From: Branchiostoma floridae
Lineage: Eukaryota; Chordata; Leptocardii; Amphioxiformes; Branchiostomatidae
NCBI RefSeq assembly: GCF_000003815.2
Contig: NC_049991.1
Span: 16,600,776 to 16,664,775, forward strand
Direction: 5' to 3'
DNA: 64,000 bases
Shown: positions 13,601 through 28,600 of the stretch, in pieces
Position numbering within the stretch: the stretch's first letter is position 1
Layout: each line of letters starts with the position of its first letter
Program-made: the position numbers and the translations under genes
Notes under the pieces: generated by a model
The model's input: the letters and a program-made list of their open reading frames with translations, nothing else
Told to the model about the DNA's origin: nothing
Databases searched by the model: none

Positions 13601-16600
13601 ATTTTATGTGAAGGGTGGCAACTTGTAAAGGTTGTTCGAACTTGTTTTGCCCTCCCCATCACTTTGTGATGAATACAAATAAGCAAATAAACATCATGTA
13701 CAAGGTTATCTATTGTAGAATATATATTGTCTAACATAATTCACAACATAGATATATCATGTACAACAGAAATACATTTTGCGGTAATCAGATTATTTTA
13801 ACTTGCCAACAAACTGCCGTTTTGAGCCGATAAAGTCCTAAAAAGCAGCTATATGTGCACCATTATAGCAGTGAGAGCATATCTTAAGATTCGCTGTCTT
13901 AAATTGTTTTGGGTGTAACTTGGGCAAAGTGTACCTGGTCTCCCAGGTTCTCCTTAGCTGGAACTGCTGAATCTCTGCTTGCTGCTGCGGATCATCAGCT
14001 GAAAGTGCCATCTTTAGGGAAGGGCTCTGGTCACTCATGTTCAGGGATGGAGTTGCAAAATCCTGCAGTGTGCAAAGTGTAAGTTGATAAATGGTCTACA
14101 TCTTGCCATTCATAGATAGATGTATATGACATGACATATATATATATATATCATAGAAAAATTGTCCCATAGCCTATTCTAGGCTATAGGGGCAATGGGT
14201 TGTTCTCCCCAAATGAAGTCAGTACTACCCATTTTTACCCCTGGAAGAGTGAGGAAAGTCATGCAAAGTGCCTTTCCCAAGAGCACAACATCGGGGGTTT
14301 TGACTCTAGTACCTCTGAGTTCTTGGCAAAACGCCCTGATTGTTGTGTCAACAAGATGCCAACATGATGCTCATAACTCTGATCATCCTTTCTTTGGAAC
14401 AATGTTACTAACAGGATGATTTTAACTTTTGTATCTTTGGAGGCATTTTGAAAAAGGTTACCTTGGACATGATGATCATGAACTGCACCACAAACTTCCT
14501 GAAGCCAGGGAGGGTGTCCCTGAGAAAGTCCAGACAGAAGGCGGAGTGCTCGTAGTCCTGCAGCTGGTAGTTCAGGAAGGACAGGAAGTGCAGCAGCTCG
14601 GCCCAGGACGGATCCTCCATGCCACAGTAGCTGGGCAAAAACAAACCAGTAAGTTTGGAACTTGTTTGCCCTTTATGAAGCTTTGCATAGTTTACTTGTA
14701 CTGTTCTTTATATAAGAGTTTCATATAGGCAAGCACACATACATGTAGTCACTTGTCAAGCCAAAGATGCTACACTTGCAAATATACCATCAAAAGGAGC
14801 TTGTGCATGTACAATATCACAAATTTGTTTTGTATTTGAGTTGTAACCTGCTACTTCAACCATTGATGTCAAATCTTCACAATCTTCATTCACATGTCAT
14901 AATTGTATCTCTGTCTGCTAAACAACGGTTATGTCAGAAGCCATGACATATTTTTCCAGTTTTTACAAAGGTCTGTCATTACCTGAGAACAGTGTGCAGA
15001 AAGTTCTGATGAGTCCCTTCTGCGTGGGACGGGGTGAAGACGAAGGTTTCCAGGTTGGTATTTGCCATCCACCTCCTGAGGTACTGGTACGGGCGCTGGT
15101 ACTCCACACTCCTGAACATCACATCGTCTACCTGACGCAACCCTGCAAAGGAACCAACAACAATTATGTACATGTATAAACGGCACTTCTTCTAAATATC
15201 CTTTAAAGAAATTGAATTAAGGGTTAATGACCCGCCCCGAGGTGTATATGGTGTCATAACGCCTGGTCCTTTGCTATAACCACCGAATAAAACCACCGAG
15301 TGAGCGAAGCGAACGAGGTGGTTTTATGAGGTGGTTATAGCAAAGGACCAGGCGTTATGACCCTTGTACACCCGCGGAGCAGGTGATCCACTAATCATTC
15401 TTATCTCCTCTGCCGCCCCCAATCTAGGAAGGCTCCGTAATGACCGGTCCATACCCTTGGGNNNNNNNNNNNNNNNNNNNNNNNNNNNNNNNNNNNNNNN
15501 NNNNNNNNNNNNNNNNNNNNNNNNNNNNNNNNNNNNNNNNNNNNNNNNNNNNNNNNNNNNNNNNNNNNNNNNNNNNNNNNNNNNNNNNNNNNNNNNNNAA
15601 AGTGGACTTTTCAACATGATTTTAACCAACACAGACGAACTAACGAGTTTCAGAAGCCAAAGAAGAAACAATCAAAGAGTCGATTCATTCTGACCAATCA
15701 GAAGGAGCAAACACACCGGCCTGGCCGGAATCTGTATGTTACTACGTCATAACGTGGAACGGGGCCTTCTGATTGGTCCGCGGCGCCTGGCTATATGATA
15801 ATATATTCTATAGCTTATGAAACTCGTAAGTTCATCTGTGTTGGTAAAAATCATGTTGAAAAGTCCAATTTTTGCAATGAAAATTAGAGCTTGACTTTCG
15901 TTTGCTACAATACATTGGACATTCTCTCTTTTGTAGTGCTTTACAAAAGAAAGAAATTGATGAATTGTATCAGACAGTAATGTTCATAACATACATTATG
16001 TCAATATAGAATTGAAATTTTCCTCCATTTCTTGGAGTCATAGTTTTTAGAATAGAATAGTAATATTGCATTGCTTGGTATTTGTTCCCATACACTGTTC
16101 CATGTACTACTGTACGAGCAATATAAAGTTTCTTCATTCACTTTGCTTCAGAGGTAAAAAAATCTATCATCAACTATTTTCTACTATGAATTACTAGAAA
16201 GAATGATGGTGCTGATAATAACTAGAATATCTCAACCTGACACTAAAATAAGTCAACATACCTGGAATAGCTTGTTGACCTTTTGTCAGCATGTCATATG
16301 TCTCCCTTGGCGAGATGCACGTCACTCTTGGTAGCATGGACACAAATGACTTGTTGTCTTCCCTGGTCTGATGTAACAGATATCAATGACAATGTTAGCA
16401 TTGGCGACAGAGAAGTACACCAAATCACATATACTTTCCTCCCACTTCAAGTCTTATGCTAAATAAAGAGAAAAGTTGACTTAAATGAGCCATCATTCAA
16501 GAAAGTTGTTTACTTTTAAATTGACCCCACATAGACATTGAAAATTTTCAAAGTAACACAACTAAGTGCATGTAAGATCTCTGATACAAATTTAGTGTTG

Positions 16601-19600
16601 TGGATATAGAAGACAATGCAAGCATGCACAATACATGCACCTTTACCTACTTGTACGACAAACAAATTTTCACACTCTCACGGATCATATCTATATCCTT
16701 GTACTAGTTGTAGTATACAATACATGAAAGGCATCCATACATTCCAGTCTGCTTCTGGATATGTAAGACCATTGTTTTCCTTTTGCCATTGAAATGCAAG
16801 ACATTTTTTGTAATGTACAACATTAGCTCACCTGTTTGTCATCTGCCTGTGGTTTGTAGGTGTGCTCCACCACGTATAGGTCCCAGGGGAGGCGTCTCCA
16901 CACCGCCCCGTCTCTCCCCACCAGACTACCCAGCACCAGGAGGTTAAACAGGAGGCAGTCCACTGCTGTATGTACCTACAACACAATACATCAACATTGA
17001 ATATTGGCTTGTACACACAAATGTACATGTACGATGTATGTCAGAACAAAATAGTATACACGTACATCTTCAGTAGCCCACTGCAGATTATGCTATAAAC
17101 CCAAAACACCCTGAGCATAGAAAATTGACTTTCAAATAGTTAAGGAAGAGTCCACAGTAGCCATTCACAATAAAAAAACATGTTCTCATCTTCAGCTACT
17201 CGGTAACACTACACAAGGTAATCATAAAATCCTGGTTACATTATGCAGTAGGTAACTGTTTTCTTAGAAATATAAAAGCAAACACATTCAGTACAGCCTT
17301 CTGCTCAATACAGTGTATCAATATCAAATGGTACTGAGTGGTAAGATTCTACAGTGACAATCACTTCCAGCTTCACAATCCTGGAAAATCTTAGTAGGAG
17401 TCAAGAAGACGTTAATCTATTCAAGCTCTCAGGATGGTAGCTATAAGAGTTACCTAATAGATACATCAGCTATGCTTTGAGACCCTCATTATCAAGTGAC
17501 AAGAAATGTTTGACAAGGAGCTTTCACTCATGTTCCTACCAAAGGAGAGATGTCCAGATGGATGATTCTAGGGGAGGGACTGGCTGGGTTGACAGAATGA
17601 CGGAGTAACGCCTCAAGAACTGCATCATTGTTCACTGTTGCCTCGTGCAGGGGAACCTTGATGTAGGACAGTCTCCCCCTCAGCACCCTGGGGAGCTTCT
17701 TCTTCAGTTCTTCTGAGAGACGCTGGACGACAAGGGACTTGCCAACACCCGCTCGCTGGGAGGATATCACTCGCACTGATGACCTGAAACGAAATTTTTT
17801 ATCAGTCCTATAAAATTTCTACCAATGTAACATGTGGAATGAACAAACTTAACCATTCTCACCGCTTGTAAACTTTGCCCTGTTCTTGTAGCTTGTTGCG
17901 GACAAAAAAAATAACTGAAAACAGAATATATACATATACATGTACACTATAATAAACAAGTGACATACTGGATGTGGCTTGATTCCAAATTTCAAGTAAC
18001 GCCTATATAGGAGGTACATGTGCATGGCTTGTTATACCAAGCAGACAATTACAAACATTCCTTACTCTCATGCAGAGTTAGTGAATGGAACTCCTTGCCT
18101 GGCTCTGTACTAGATACCCTCACAGTTGAGCAAAGGAACTTGCCTGTCGTAAATGCCTGATCACTCCCTCACTCCAATAATGCCCAAAAAGAGTTCTTGA
18201 GATGGAGACATAGGTAATAGCAACTATCCTAAAATTTCCTTTACCGTTGGTGATCTACAGCTGATGCCATCAGAGTTGTGCCAGCATACTGCTGCTGGAA
18301 CTGTGACAGCAGGTACTCGTGAACATGCTCGTGGGAGGGCACGTGGGGGATGGGCACCTTGTACTGGTCCAGGGCAGTCACCATGTATGACTGGTGCTGT
18401 CTCTCCGATGCACACACCACAGCAACATGATAGCCTGGCAGATGGAACAGACATTTTAGCAGTCATTTGATCTGAAGATGTGCAAAGCCTGACCATCATA
18501 CATTAGGTTTCCTTACTACTTCTTTCATTTTGCATTTCAAGTCTATGCTACGGTGTTGCTGCAGATTTAATATGGCCAACTCATCACCTGATTTCCCTTG
18601 GAAGAGTTTGCACCTCATCTCCTCTGCCCTGACGCTGACATCATAGTCCAGCTGGTCAGCTGCCACCAGGCAGAAGATTCCTCCTGTCTGGTCTCCTACA
18701 GCTCTTCTCCACAGGAGGACCACCTGACAATGGCATTGTCAATGGGTTTAGTCAATTTGATTATCATGTTTCTCTTTCTAATAATTCCATTTGAGGATAA
18801 GACTCAGAATCGTAGTCAAAACAAAAGGAAAAGATACATTTTGCCACATGTTTACGTACATTGCATTAGTGGTAACTTCAATTCAAAGAAGGAGAATGGG
18901 TCATTTCAATGGTAATCTGTCTGTAAAGCATTGGGTTCCTTTTACTTAGGTATACAAACATGTATACAACTGATGTGTTACAAAAGAGGGGTTGCTATAT
19001 ACATGTAGATATAGATACAGAATACACATACAGAAACAACTTCAGAATATTGCACATTTCTGTCATAAATCATTAAATGCCTTTGTTGTACCAAGTAGTT
19101 TTACAAAATCTGAGAAATAAGGCATAAAAAAACTGTGCATTAAAATCAACGCTAGAATAAAATAGGCAAGACCTCACCTCCTCCAGAGTTGTGTGGGGAG
19201 TACAGATCAGCACTTCCCTGTAAGATGGCAGAGGCTGTGTTGTCTGGCCTTGCATGTACAGAAACAACACTGTCTGCCAGATGTCGTCTGGAGACGAAGA
19301 TACAAGGAGTGAATAATACTGATCAATGGAGTGACATAAAAGTGGTCAAAATTATACATAGAAATTGTCAGACATTCTGCACAGTCAGATAAATTAATTT
19401 GAAGTTATCTCAAGCACAGAAAAGGCAGTATCTGCTATAGAAATAATTACCTTGTGGACACACTACAAGGTTGGGCTTGCCCGCCTCTAAGAATCGACTT
19501 GGCCACTGTCGACCTACAGTGATGTTTGCTGCAAAATAAAGAATAAAGAGATTTAATCACCAATTGATAACACATACCCAAAGCTTGCAATACATAATAT

Positions 19601-22600
19601 AAAATGTGCTGTAACTACTATAAATGTGCTATGACCAATTACACAAACGGAAAATCTTGTGCATACATATTAGTCAAGATAAGATACCTTTCCAACGAGG
19701 AAAGCCAACATCTCCTGCAGCTTTCACTTATCATTCCTTGCTCATGCAGCTTAAATCATCCCCTTGCAAAAGTTGACCTTTCCCAAATCCCCCTGTACGA
19801 AGACAGACTATACCAAAAGTAAAGAATACAGCTTTACACGCAAAGTACGTACCAGTGCTGGAAAGATTCCTCAGCACCAAGGCCAGGTGATCGATGCTGA
19901 TGTACTCTTCAAATGTGGTGGACTTCACAGTGGTCAGGTACTCTGCCCAAACTGACTCCATTTTTTTAATCATTGTCCTGGAAATGAGTCAGATTTGGTC
20001 ACAATCCATTCTGTTATCAATCACTCAGTCTCTAGTCAACATATATAATGCTATACATGTAACAAGAAAACAGAACAAAAAGGTAAGGCTACAAAAATTC
20101 AACAGTCTAGTACTCACTCTTTCCTGGGTTCCTCTAGATCTCTGGACAGTGACATACTTGTGAAGCCAGCAAGGGACACAGGTTCTTGTATGGAAGTCAA
20201 CATGATACTGCTGTCTTCCACCATCTCTGGGATGACATCTTCCACAGCAGCAACCATGTCTTCTTCCTCTTCCTCCTTACCATTCAGGACCTGGTCGATG
20301 ACATCATCATCGTCCATGTTGATGATGCACCATTCGACAGCCTCTTCCAGGTTGCCCTTGGTAGCCTTCATCGCTGCCATGGCAACCCGATCTGTCAGAT
20401 CAGGCACCATCTGCTTCAGCTTCTCCACAAACTCCTCCCTCTCTTCATCATCCATGGACCACAGCTTCCTCGCTGCCTCCTCCATCTCTGGTTCTTCGTT
20501 GATGTTCTCCTCTTCCATGGCATCGATGTCCCCTGCCACACGTGCCATTGCCCTCCTGATGTCATCTTCAGCACACAGTGGCTTGATGCTGGACAGCAGG
20601 GCCAGGACTTGGGGCGACACTTTTTCACTGGGATCAATCATCTTTGCCAGAGCTTTGCGTAGAACCACAATCTGCTCGGTGGTGAAGTGATTCAGTTCGT
20701 CGTACTCCAGTCTGGCTTTGTCCATGGCACCCAGCCACTCATCCAGACAGACCTCCATGTACTTTGCCAGCTGGGTCAGCTGTTCTTCAACTGCTGCCCT
20801 TGTGCCATAGAGGACAGGTGTGTCAAAGCCAAAGTTGACCATGACTTTGACCCTTCTGTTGCCCTCACAGTACACAACAGCGTTCCAGTTGTTGAACAGG
20901 ACAGCACCAGCATTGTAGAGGTGCACATAGGCCTGTCCCAGTCTTGTCACACCTGTCAGAATCTGAAATAAAATGAGTGTATGGGAGAGTGAATGACAGT
21001 GAACAAGCTACCATCAGTGAGCAAAAGGGAGCAAATTAGTGAGTGACTGAGTAAACAAGTTACAGAAAACGTTTTCCACATCGTATACAAAAGTAAATAA
21101 TTTTCATCCAGAAAACTAGAAATCTATAGTGGGTATACTTTACACAGAACCAAAAAAAGAAAGACCTTGATGTCAAATTCTGATGACAACAGAAACAAGA
21201 CACATTCTTTTCCATCACATAGACATAGAGAAACAAGACAAAAAACACCTGACCTCCACAAATCTGTCGACTTCCTGGCTTCCCTTGTCAGCCTTCCCTG
21301 CCAGCAGCATGAGCTTACTCTGCAGACTCTTCAGCATGGACAGGTTATACTCCTTCAGCTCTTTAGCAGCCATGTCCTCATCATCAGCCTCCTCAGACTC
21401 TGCACCTTCTACTCTTAGTCTCACCACCGACTCTAAGTCATTCTGAGTAAAGAAAAAGTAAGTAAAAAATGTCTTATGTATCTGACAACCTGCAGTTGTT
21501 TCCTCGAAAAATGAGTATAAAGGCAACTTCCTCTCTAGGCAGAAACTGCTCCCAATGGTAAGAGGGTACATTACCTCTGTTTCATAGCAATTGTAGTAGT
21601 TGTAACAAACCACAGTAAATTGTCCAATGAGTGACTCCTTAACAGACAAAATCGATGATCCCTTTCTAACTTCTCATTATACAGCTTTAGGAAGAGGTTT
21701 TGTTGTAGGGGACGGCAATCACACAATAAAATCTATAAAGACTTGCATGTGAGCATACCAATGCCTGGTTTTGGCCGAAGCATCCGATCTCGTAGACTCC
21801 CCTGGCATTGATGGCTTCAGTCTGAGAGAGGGAGGACATCTCCACAGACCCATGGGAGTCACTCACACCCTTCAGCCACTCCAGGTTGCGGGTGGTGTCC
21901 ATCTGGAATATAAGGAGATAAAGGAGATAAATTTTTCTTCACCCTTCTCAGTTTTCTGTTCTTCTTAATGTTTTGCAAAGTGTTGTGCTGGTCCTTTTGC
22001 TACCTCTCTCGTCTAGACAGATATACTTGGCAAAATTTATAATATGATCTTGTTTTCATTCGCCTTTTTGAACCTCTGACCGATCAAATAGTCTTAAAAG
22101 TCAGATTCTGTATTCAGCCAAAGCACAAGATATTTAGTTAAATCCAGCATATAGATGATGTTCAAAGAAACTATACCAAATTCCAAAAGACAACGTATGC
22201 ATAACAGGTGGTGCATATCGAAGTTTAAGAGTTGGGGTAGATATGAGATTGTACCAGGGAGTATAAAGTAAATCCTGACCAGTTTCTTAGGCAGGTGCTT
22301 GTCCTTCTCCAGGGCAGTCCAGAAGTGCCTGCAGCACTTCATCAGTGCATCAAAGTCAGATTCCTCCTTCAGGTCATAGATGAGGGGTGCATATCCAACA
22401 CCAGCTGACAGAAGGCAGTTCACCTTGTCCACCTCTATGTCACTCTCACCTGCAGAGATGCTGGCCAGGTCCACAAACACCTTCAGCTCCTTTGTATCTG
22501 AAAGTGTGAAAGTTATCATGATGATCATAATTAATTAGTCAGTAATTGCATGTCATCATCACCATCATCATGTACATGTAGTTCGTTAGATGTTTGTACA

Positions 22601-25600
22601 GGGGTTCATTTGCATGTATTATTAGTACAATTACCATCCATAAGGACCTCATTTGGTCGTTACATTTTTTGTGTAATCAATTTGAAATACAGTTACAAGA
22701 ATGCTTGTGAGATAACTATATCTTCAAGCAAAAAGATTCCACAACCCATGTCATTTGGCATGTACATTTACAGCAGCATACATGCATTTCTAAAAGGCAT
22801 GATGATGTACCATGGATCTTTGTTCTCAGCCAGTCCACCAGCCGCTGACACTTGACAAACATCCTGATGCTCTCAATCCTCTCCTCTGTCATCTCTGCAA
22901 GCAACTTCCCTGCATTCACCACTTTCTTGTTGATGGAACTCAGCGGATTCTGCTTGAAGTTCTTTGCTTTCTGTATAAAAGAATCCATCGCAGGCACATT
23001 TATAAATGTCAGACTACAGTACATACAAGTATGCTGCTAGATAGGAGGGTGACTTGATCAAATTCCCGAAGTATGTAGCCCTTTGGGTTTGAGTGATCAC
23101 AGCACGGTTTTGTGGGAACCGCAGATAACAAGGAAAGAGAACTTTACCAAGTGCAAGACAGTGAGACCTATCCGCGACTCCGACCGCCGAGTCTTTGGCC
23201 AATGGATATGTTCTCAATCCTGGGACGAAGTGTACACATCTCCTACCTGTGCCGGCAAGGCCGAGGCCTTTTACACAATAATGGAAGATGCTATAAACAA
23301 GTTTTTCCCAACCAAGCAGGTAACAATGCACAAAAATGACAAGCCGTGGTTAAAACCAGACATCAAGGACATGATTCGCCGACGGCAGAAGGCATTCTCA
23401 GAAAACAAGACTGCCTTGTGGAAATACCTGCGTAACAAGGTGAACAGAGAAGTAAAAGAAGCGCGAAAGTCTTTCTACAGGGACAGGGTACAAAATCTCA
23501 AGGTAGAAAATCCGGCGGATTGGTACAGAGAGATAAAGACCATCCTGAATATACAGCAGTCAGAGCTCTCACTCAACATCCCCGGTCAAGACGAAGCAGA
23601 CAACACTTTCATCGCAAACCACATCAACAAGAAGTTTGCAGAGGTGGCAAAGGGAAGACCGCCCCTGGATCCTGAACAGTTACCAGCATACAGGCCCGTC
23701 AAGTCATGCCCACCTGAGGTCAACGTGTGGGATACCTACAACCGTCTGCGCAAACTGAAGGCCGGCAAGGCGTCGGGGCCAGACCAGTTGAGTACTAGAA
23801 TCCTGAAGGAATTTGCATGTGAAATAAGTGGTCCGGTCACAGACATGAATGCTTCTTTCAAGGAAGGTTACGTCCCACAAGTATGGAAGGACGCCACAGT
23901 AGTGCCCTTACCCAAGTCACAACCTCCATCAGTCGACAAACTCAGACCAGTCTCTTTAACATCTCAACTCGCCAAGGTCACCGAGTCCTTCGTTTCGAAC
24001 GATTTTGGAGGACATAAGTGCGTCACTGGACCAACAGCAGTTTGGTTGCCTAAAAGGCCGCTCTACAACACTGTATCTGGTCAGCTAGACTTCCTCTGAA
24101 GGGAATCTGAAAAGGCCAAGAACATTTGCACAATGGTTATGACAGACTTTTCAAAAGCCTTTGATAGAATAGACCACACTTTAGCCATCCAGAAGCTGTT
24201 ACGACTCGGAGTGCGGGGGGAACTAATCCCGTGGGTCTGCGACTTTCTAACCCAGCGGCGGCAAAGAGTTTGCTATGGAGGCCAACTCTCTGACTGGGAG
24301 GTACTGACATGTTCAGTGCCACAAGGGACCCTCCTAGGTCCGTTAATTTTTCTAGTGGTGTTTGATGACGCTATGAGGGACGCACTGATTAATCAGTGGA
24401 AATATGTTGATGATCTGATTTTCACATCGTTTGTAAGACCAGTACTGGAGTATTGCGCGCCAGTTTGGCATCCGAGCCTCACCTGCGCACAGTCAGACAG
24501 GCTTGAAGCAGTGCAGCGGAGAGCTGTTCGGACAATTCTAGGCAGACACTTCACTAACTACGAACAAGCCAGGAAGAACTTAAACATCCCACTGCTGTCG
24601 GACCGCAGGCGAGATCTGTGCTTTAAGTTCGGAACCTACTTGGAGAGACACAGACCGTCAATGCTACCACCAAAGAGATCGGACTATCACAACAGAACCA
24701 CCAGAAACTGTGACAAATATCGACATGTGAAATGTAGGACTGACAGACTAAGAAACTCGCCGATCCCCTACGTTGTGCGCCTTTTGAATGCCTAATGTCT
24801 TGGTATCTAAGGATATCTGTTGTGTTTTAAAGTGTTGCTACACGCACGTATTTGGCTTTATCAATGTCAGAATTTTAATCGTTATTTAAATGTTTAAGAT
24901 ATAATTGATGTTATAGATGTTTTAATATTTCTAGAATTAGCTCTGGCTGGACAAAATTATCTGTACGAAATCCGCAATTCAGCCAAACAGGCTGCGAGTG
25001 ATTTTTTACCAATAAACCATTCATAATCATCATCAAGTTTGGACTAGAAAGATAAAAACCTTTCACACAAGATCGATCCCTCCCAGCCACTTTCTGCATG
25101 TTTTGTTTAAAAAAGGTAGAAGACAACAGCCATCTAGAATAGTCCTGTACATGTCTATACCTTACAAAATACAATACATGCAATGCCCATTATACTGAAC
25201 AAATAGTTTATCAGTCTACATACCGAATGAAGCAGGACCTCCACTCCTTTGAAGTCTCCCTTCAGGTTGTACTTCTCCTTGACATCTTTCACCACATCTG
25301 CAGCATCCAGGTGTTTGTTCAGCTGGTGGTACTGTTGTATCTGTAGCACCCGGTCCTTGATCCATCCCTCTCTTGGATTCTTCGCCAGCATCTTCATTTC
25401 ATTCTCCAGGTTCTTGTTTTTGAACTGTCCAAATGTTTCGTCAACCTCTTGGAGTTTGATGTTCCCATCTTTGACACTCTGGCGCAGTTCCAGCCACTTC
25501 TGATAGGCGGGTTTCCACACCTGGTTGAGCACATCATCAACAGAAAGTGCAGGCATTGCCTCCTCCTCCTCACCAGGCTCTGTTTGTCTCATCTTCTCCC

Positions 25601-28600
25601 AGATCTTGTTGAAGACGGTGCTTTTGCTGAGGCCTTCCAGGTGTGACAACATCTCCCTGAACTCAGGAGTGATGCCAAAGTAGGTGATGTTGGGGGGTTG
25701 ATTCAGGTCAAAGGAAACATTGGTGATGTCATCACCGGCTACTGGTTGACACAGGTTGCTCAGGGATATGGTTGAAGTGTCTCTTCGCACCTTTTGCACC
25801 AGCTCTTCACAGGCAACTATAACAGAAAATATGGCAACATTTGACAAATCAATCTCTACGATGTCATGTTTTAGTCAATATACGAACAACATCAATGTCA
25901 TTTCATTACAAAGCTTTTCCAAACCCTTAACCTGTGTTGCTTACAACCAATTTGGTAAATTAATGAAACTAAATCATGATGCTCAGCAGTAAATATACAA
26001 ATATTCTTAAACAACACGAGAAAAAACTTTCAATCAAACTTCAGAAAAAAAGACCATAAAATATATTCTTAAAAGCTTTAAGCTTTGTTGCTGTAATCAT
26101 TTTGGTGTAAGAATGACAATGATTTCCCACCTGGTTTGATGTCTTCACACATGCCAAGGAAACACTCAATCTGCCTTGTTTCTGTCTTGATAGCTGCCAG
26201 TTCCTTTCCTCTCCAGTCCAGAACCTTCTCAAGCTGCTTGACAGGCCAGGCAGAATCCCCCACCTTCACTACCATGTTTGCATCATGCTTTCCACTTCCC
26301 TTGGCCTTCTTGGTCTTATCTTCCTCTTCGCCTTTGACAACCACAGCAGAGCAGAGCTCGAGGAACTGCTTCTTGTGGTTCAGGAGCAGCTGGAGGTGGC
26401 TGATGATGATGGTGGCTTTTGTGAGCTCCTGGATTGTCGTGCCCAGCAGAGACTTGTAGGAGGCAATGTGGGTTTGGCTATCTTCATCCAGGACTTCCAC
26501 CAGATCTGATGCCTCCCCTGCACAGATGTTGTTGTTTGTTGAATATGCAAGATGAAAGAAGTTATACGTTAGTTATATGCACACATGAGAAAATGATGAC
26601 GATCATACAAACCAAAACAATGGCAACAATTATTAGAAAAATACTTGCCCAAAACTAACTTTCATCATCACATGGGTACAGTACTGTACCAAATCAATTG
26701 CTTTGGAACTTTAACTATTATACACATGCAGATCAACATCACATCATGCAATGCTACATGCTAACATGCATACATGAATTGTGTATACTGGTATCTTAAG
26801 ATGGCCAAAGGCTGCAATATTTAACCACATAAAAAGGACAATGTCCTGACCAAAGAGTTTGAGGATCCCAGCACAAGGCTGCCATGTGAGCATGTGTTGA
26901 AGGAGCCTGAAGTCCGTTGGTGGTGTTCTTCCCTGGTTGGTTGCTGGCCATGTTCGGCACAGCATTCTGGAGAACAAGCTGCCATACTTATACTTGGACT
27001 CATTTGGTGACCTTGTGTAGCTGGCTACGATCTGCTGACCATTTTTGCTCTGAAACACAATGAAAACACTAAGTGTAACTCAGATTTCATGTCTTTCTGA
27101 GCAACCATATGCAACATTGACTAGTTACATTCTTTAAAGTGACAAATAGTCAAAATACAAGATAGCCAGAAAACTATTGACAGCATTATTGTTAACTATA
27201 TGATCTGTCCTTCCAAGGTAAAATTCCCATTTATAATCTGTGAAACATAGTATCAACTGGGTTCGATAAATAATCTGAAATTGTTTTTGAAAAGATCTCC
27301 TGGCACAAAGATGTGTACCTTAACAATATTGTCCACTGCATCAAAAGCTGCATCGCTGAAGCACTGTGCCAAGTGTTGAGGGAAGGTGGAGGTGTCCAGC
27401 GAACAGAACAGCTCCACACGCTCCATTGTGGAGATCTGGAGTAAGTGGATTAAATTTCAGTTAATACAACAGAAGAGTGATGATACACATACCTACAGAA
27501 CAACAACAAAAAACATGCAGCTAAACATTGTTAATTTTCTTGTTTTATATGACTGTACATTGCTTTTAGAAAGACATTGCATACTCAACTGATGCTGTAC
27601 ATATTGCTTTGTAGCATTTATGTTAAATTATGAAGTAATCAATTACATATAAAGCTAATAATCTTTGACAAGTCTTATAGTACCTAATAACCGATCATTT
27701 AGCATTTGAGACTTGGTAGAATCCCAGAAAGTTTTTTCCTTCAAAGTTAAAACTATGCTATACAGAACTCTGGAAACTCACAGCAAGGAGACGTTCACGT
27801 AGCATCCCCAGTAGGCTTTTGTTCCAGTAGCTTTCAACCTCTTCCTTTCCCCAGTCTACACTGAGAAGACCCAGCCATATCTAAGAAATACAATCATATA
27901 TCAACATCAAGTAAAAGTCAAGATGATGTGGGTAACAGCTAGACATGTACACAATACATATGATGTACAATGACATTATATATGAAATATACTATATGAA
28001 ATACTAATGTATATGTAACGCTATGGGGGACAGACTTGTCTGGAAAGAGAGAGTGGACATGGTCCAAGTAACCCGCCCTTGATGATGATAATGATATGAC
28101 ATATTATTATTCAGCCATTAAACAATTCTGTTAGTACACTTTTAATTGCTGGTTGGTACGTTACTTTCTTTTTGGTACCTTCTACAGTACAAAAATAACA
28201 AGCGCATGCAAATTTTTGTACCTCGATGCCATCAATGCACATTATACTACAATTAACAATACTGAAAAGCACATTACACACACATGTATCTCTTACATGA
28301 CAGTTGATAACCTTCAAGATTAAAACAGAGATCAAGAAGTTGACAGTACCTTGCTCTCTTCCTCTGCCCCATAAGAGATTCTTACATTCAGCTGTTTACC
28401 CAGCCACCTTATCACCCAGGATGTTTCCTTCTCAATGAGTTTCATCATATTAGTCTGCATGTTTTGTGCTTTGGTTTCTGTTGCAGAGCCCATGCGTTGC
28501 CAGAGATTACTCATACAGGCGGCAGCGAGTCCTACTGCACCAATGAGGATGGGGTGACGATCACGATAAGTGCAGGCTTCTAGACAACTCATCAAGACGT

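Noticed and set aside
20160..20690. Ser/Thr-rich and His/Leu-rich plus-strand ORFs of about 160-176 residues
   Set aside because: They are antisense shadows of the acidic RNF213-like exon; low-complexity codons on the minus strand create them.
22716..23024. Longer minus-strand reading of the exon ending at 22970
   Set aside because: Readthrough into introns on both sides; splice sites and phase restrict the exon to 22811-22970.
23083..24795. Long plus-strand ORFs as host genes
   Set aside because: They encode non-LTR reverse transcriptase with frame breaks and a deletion, so they are annotated as a dead LINE inside an intron.
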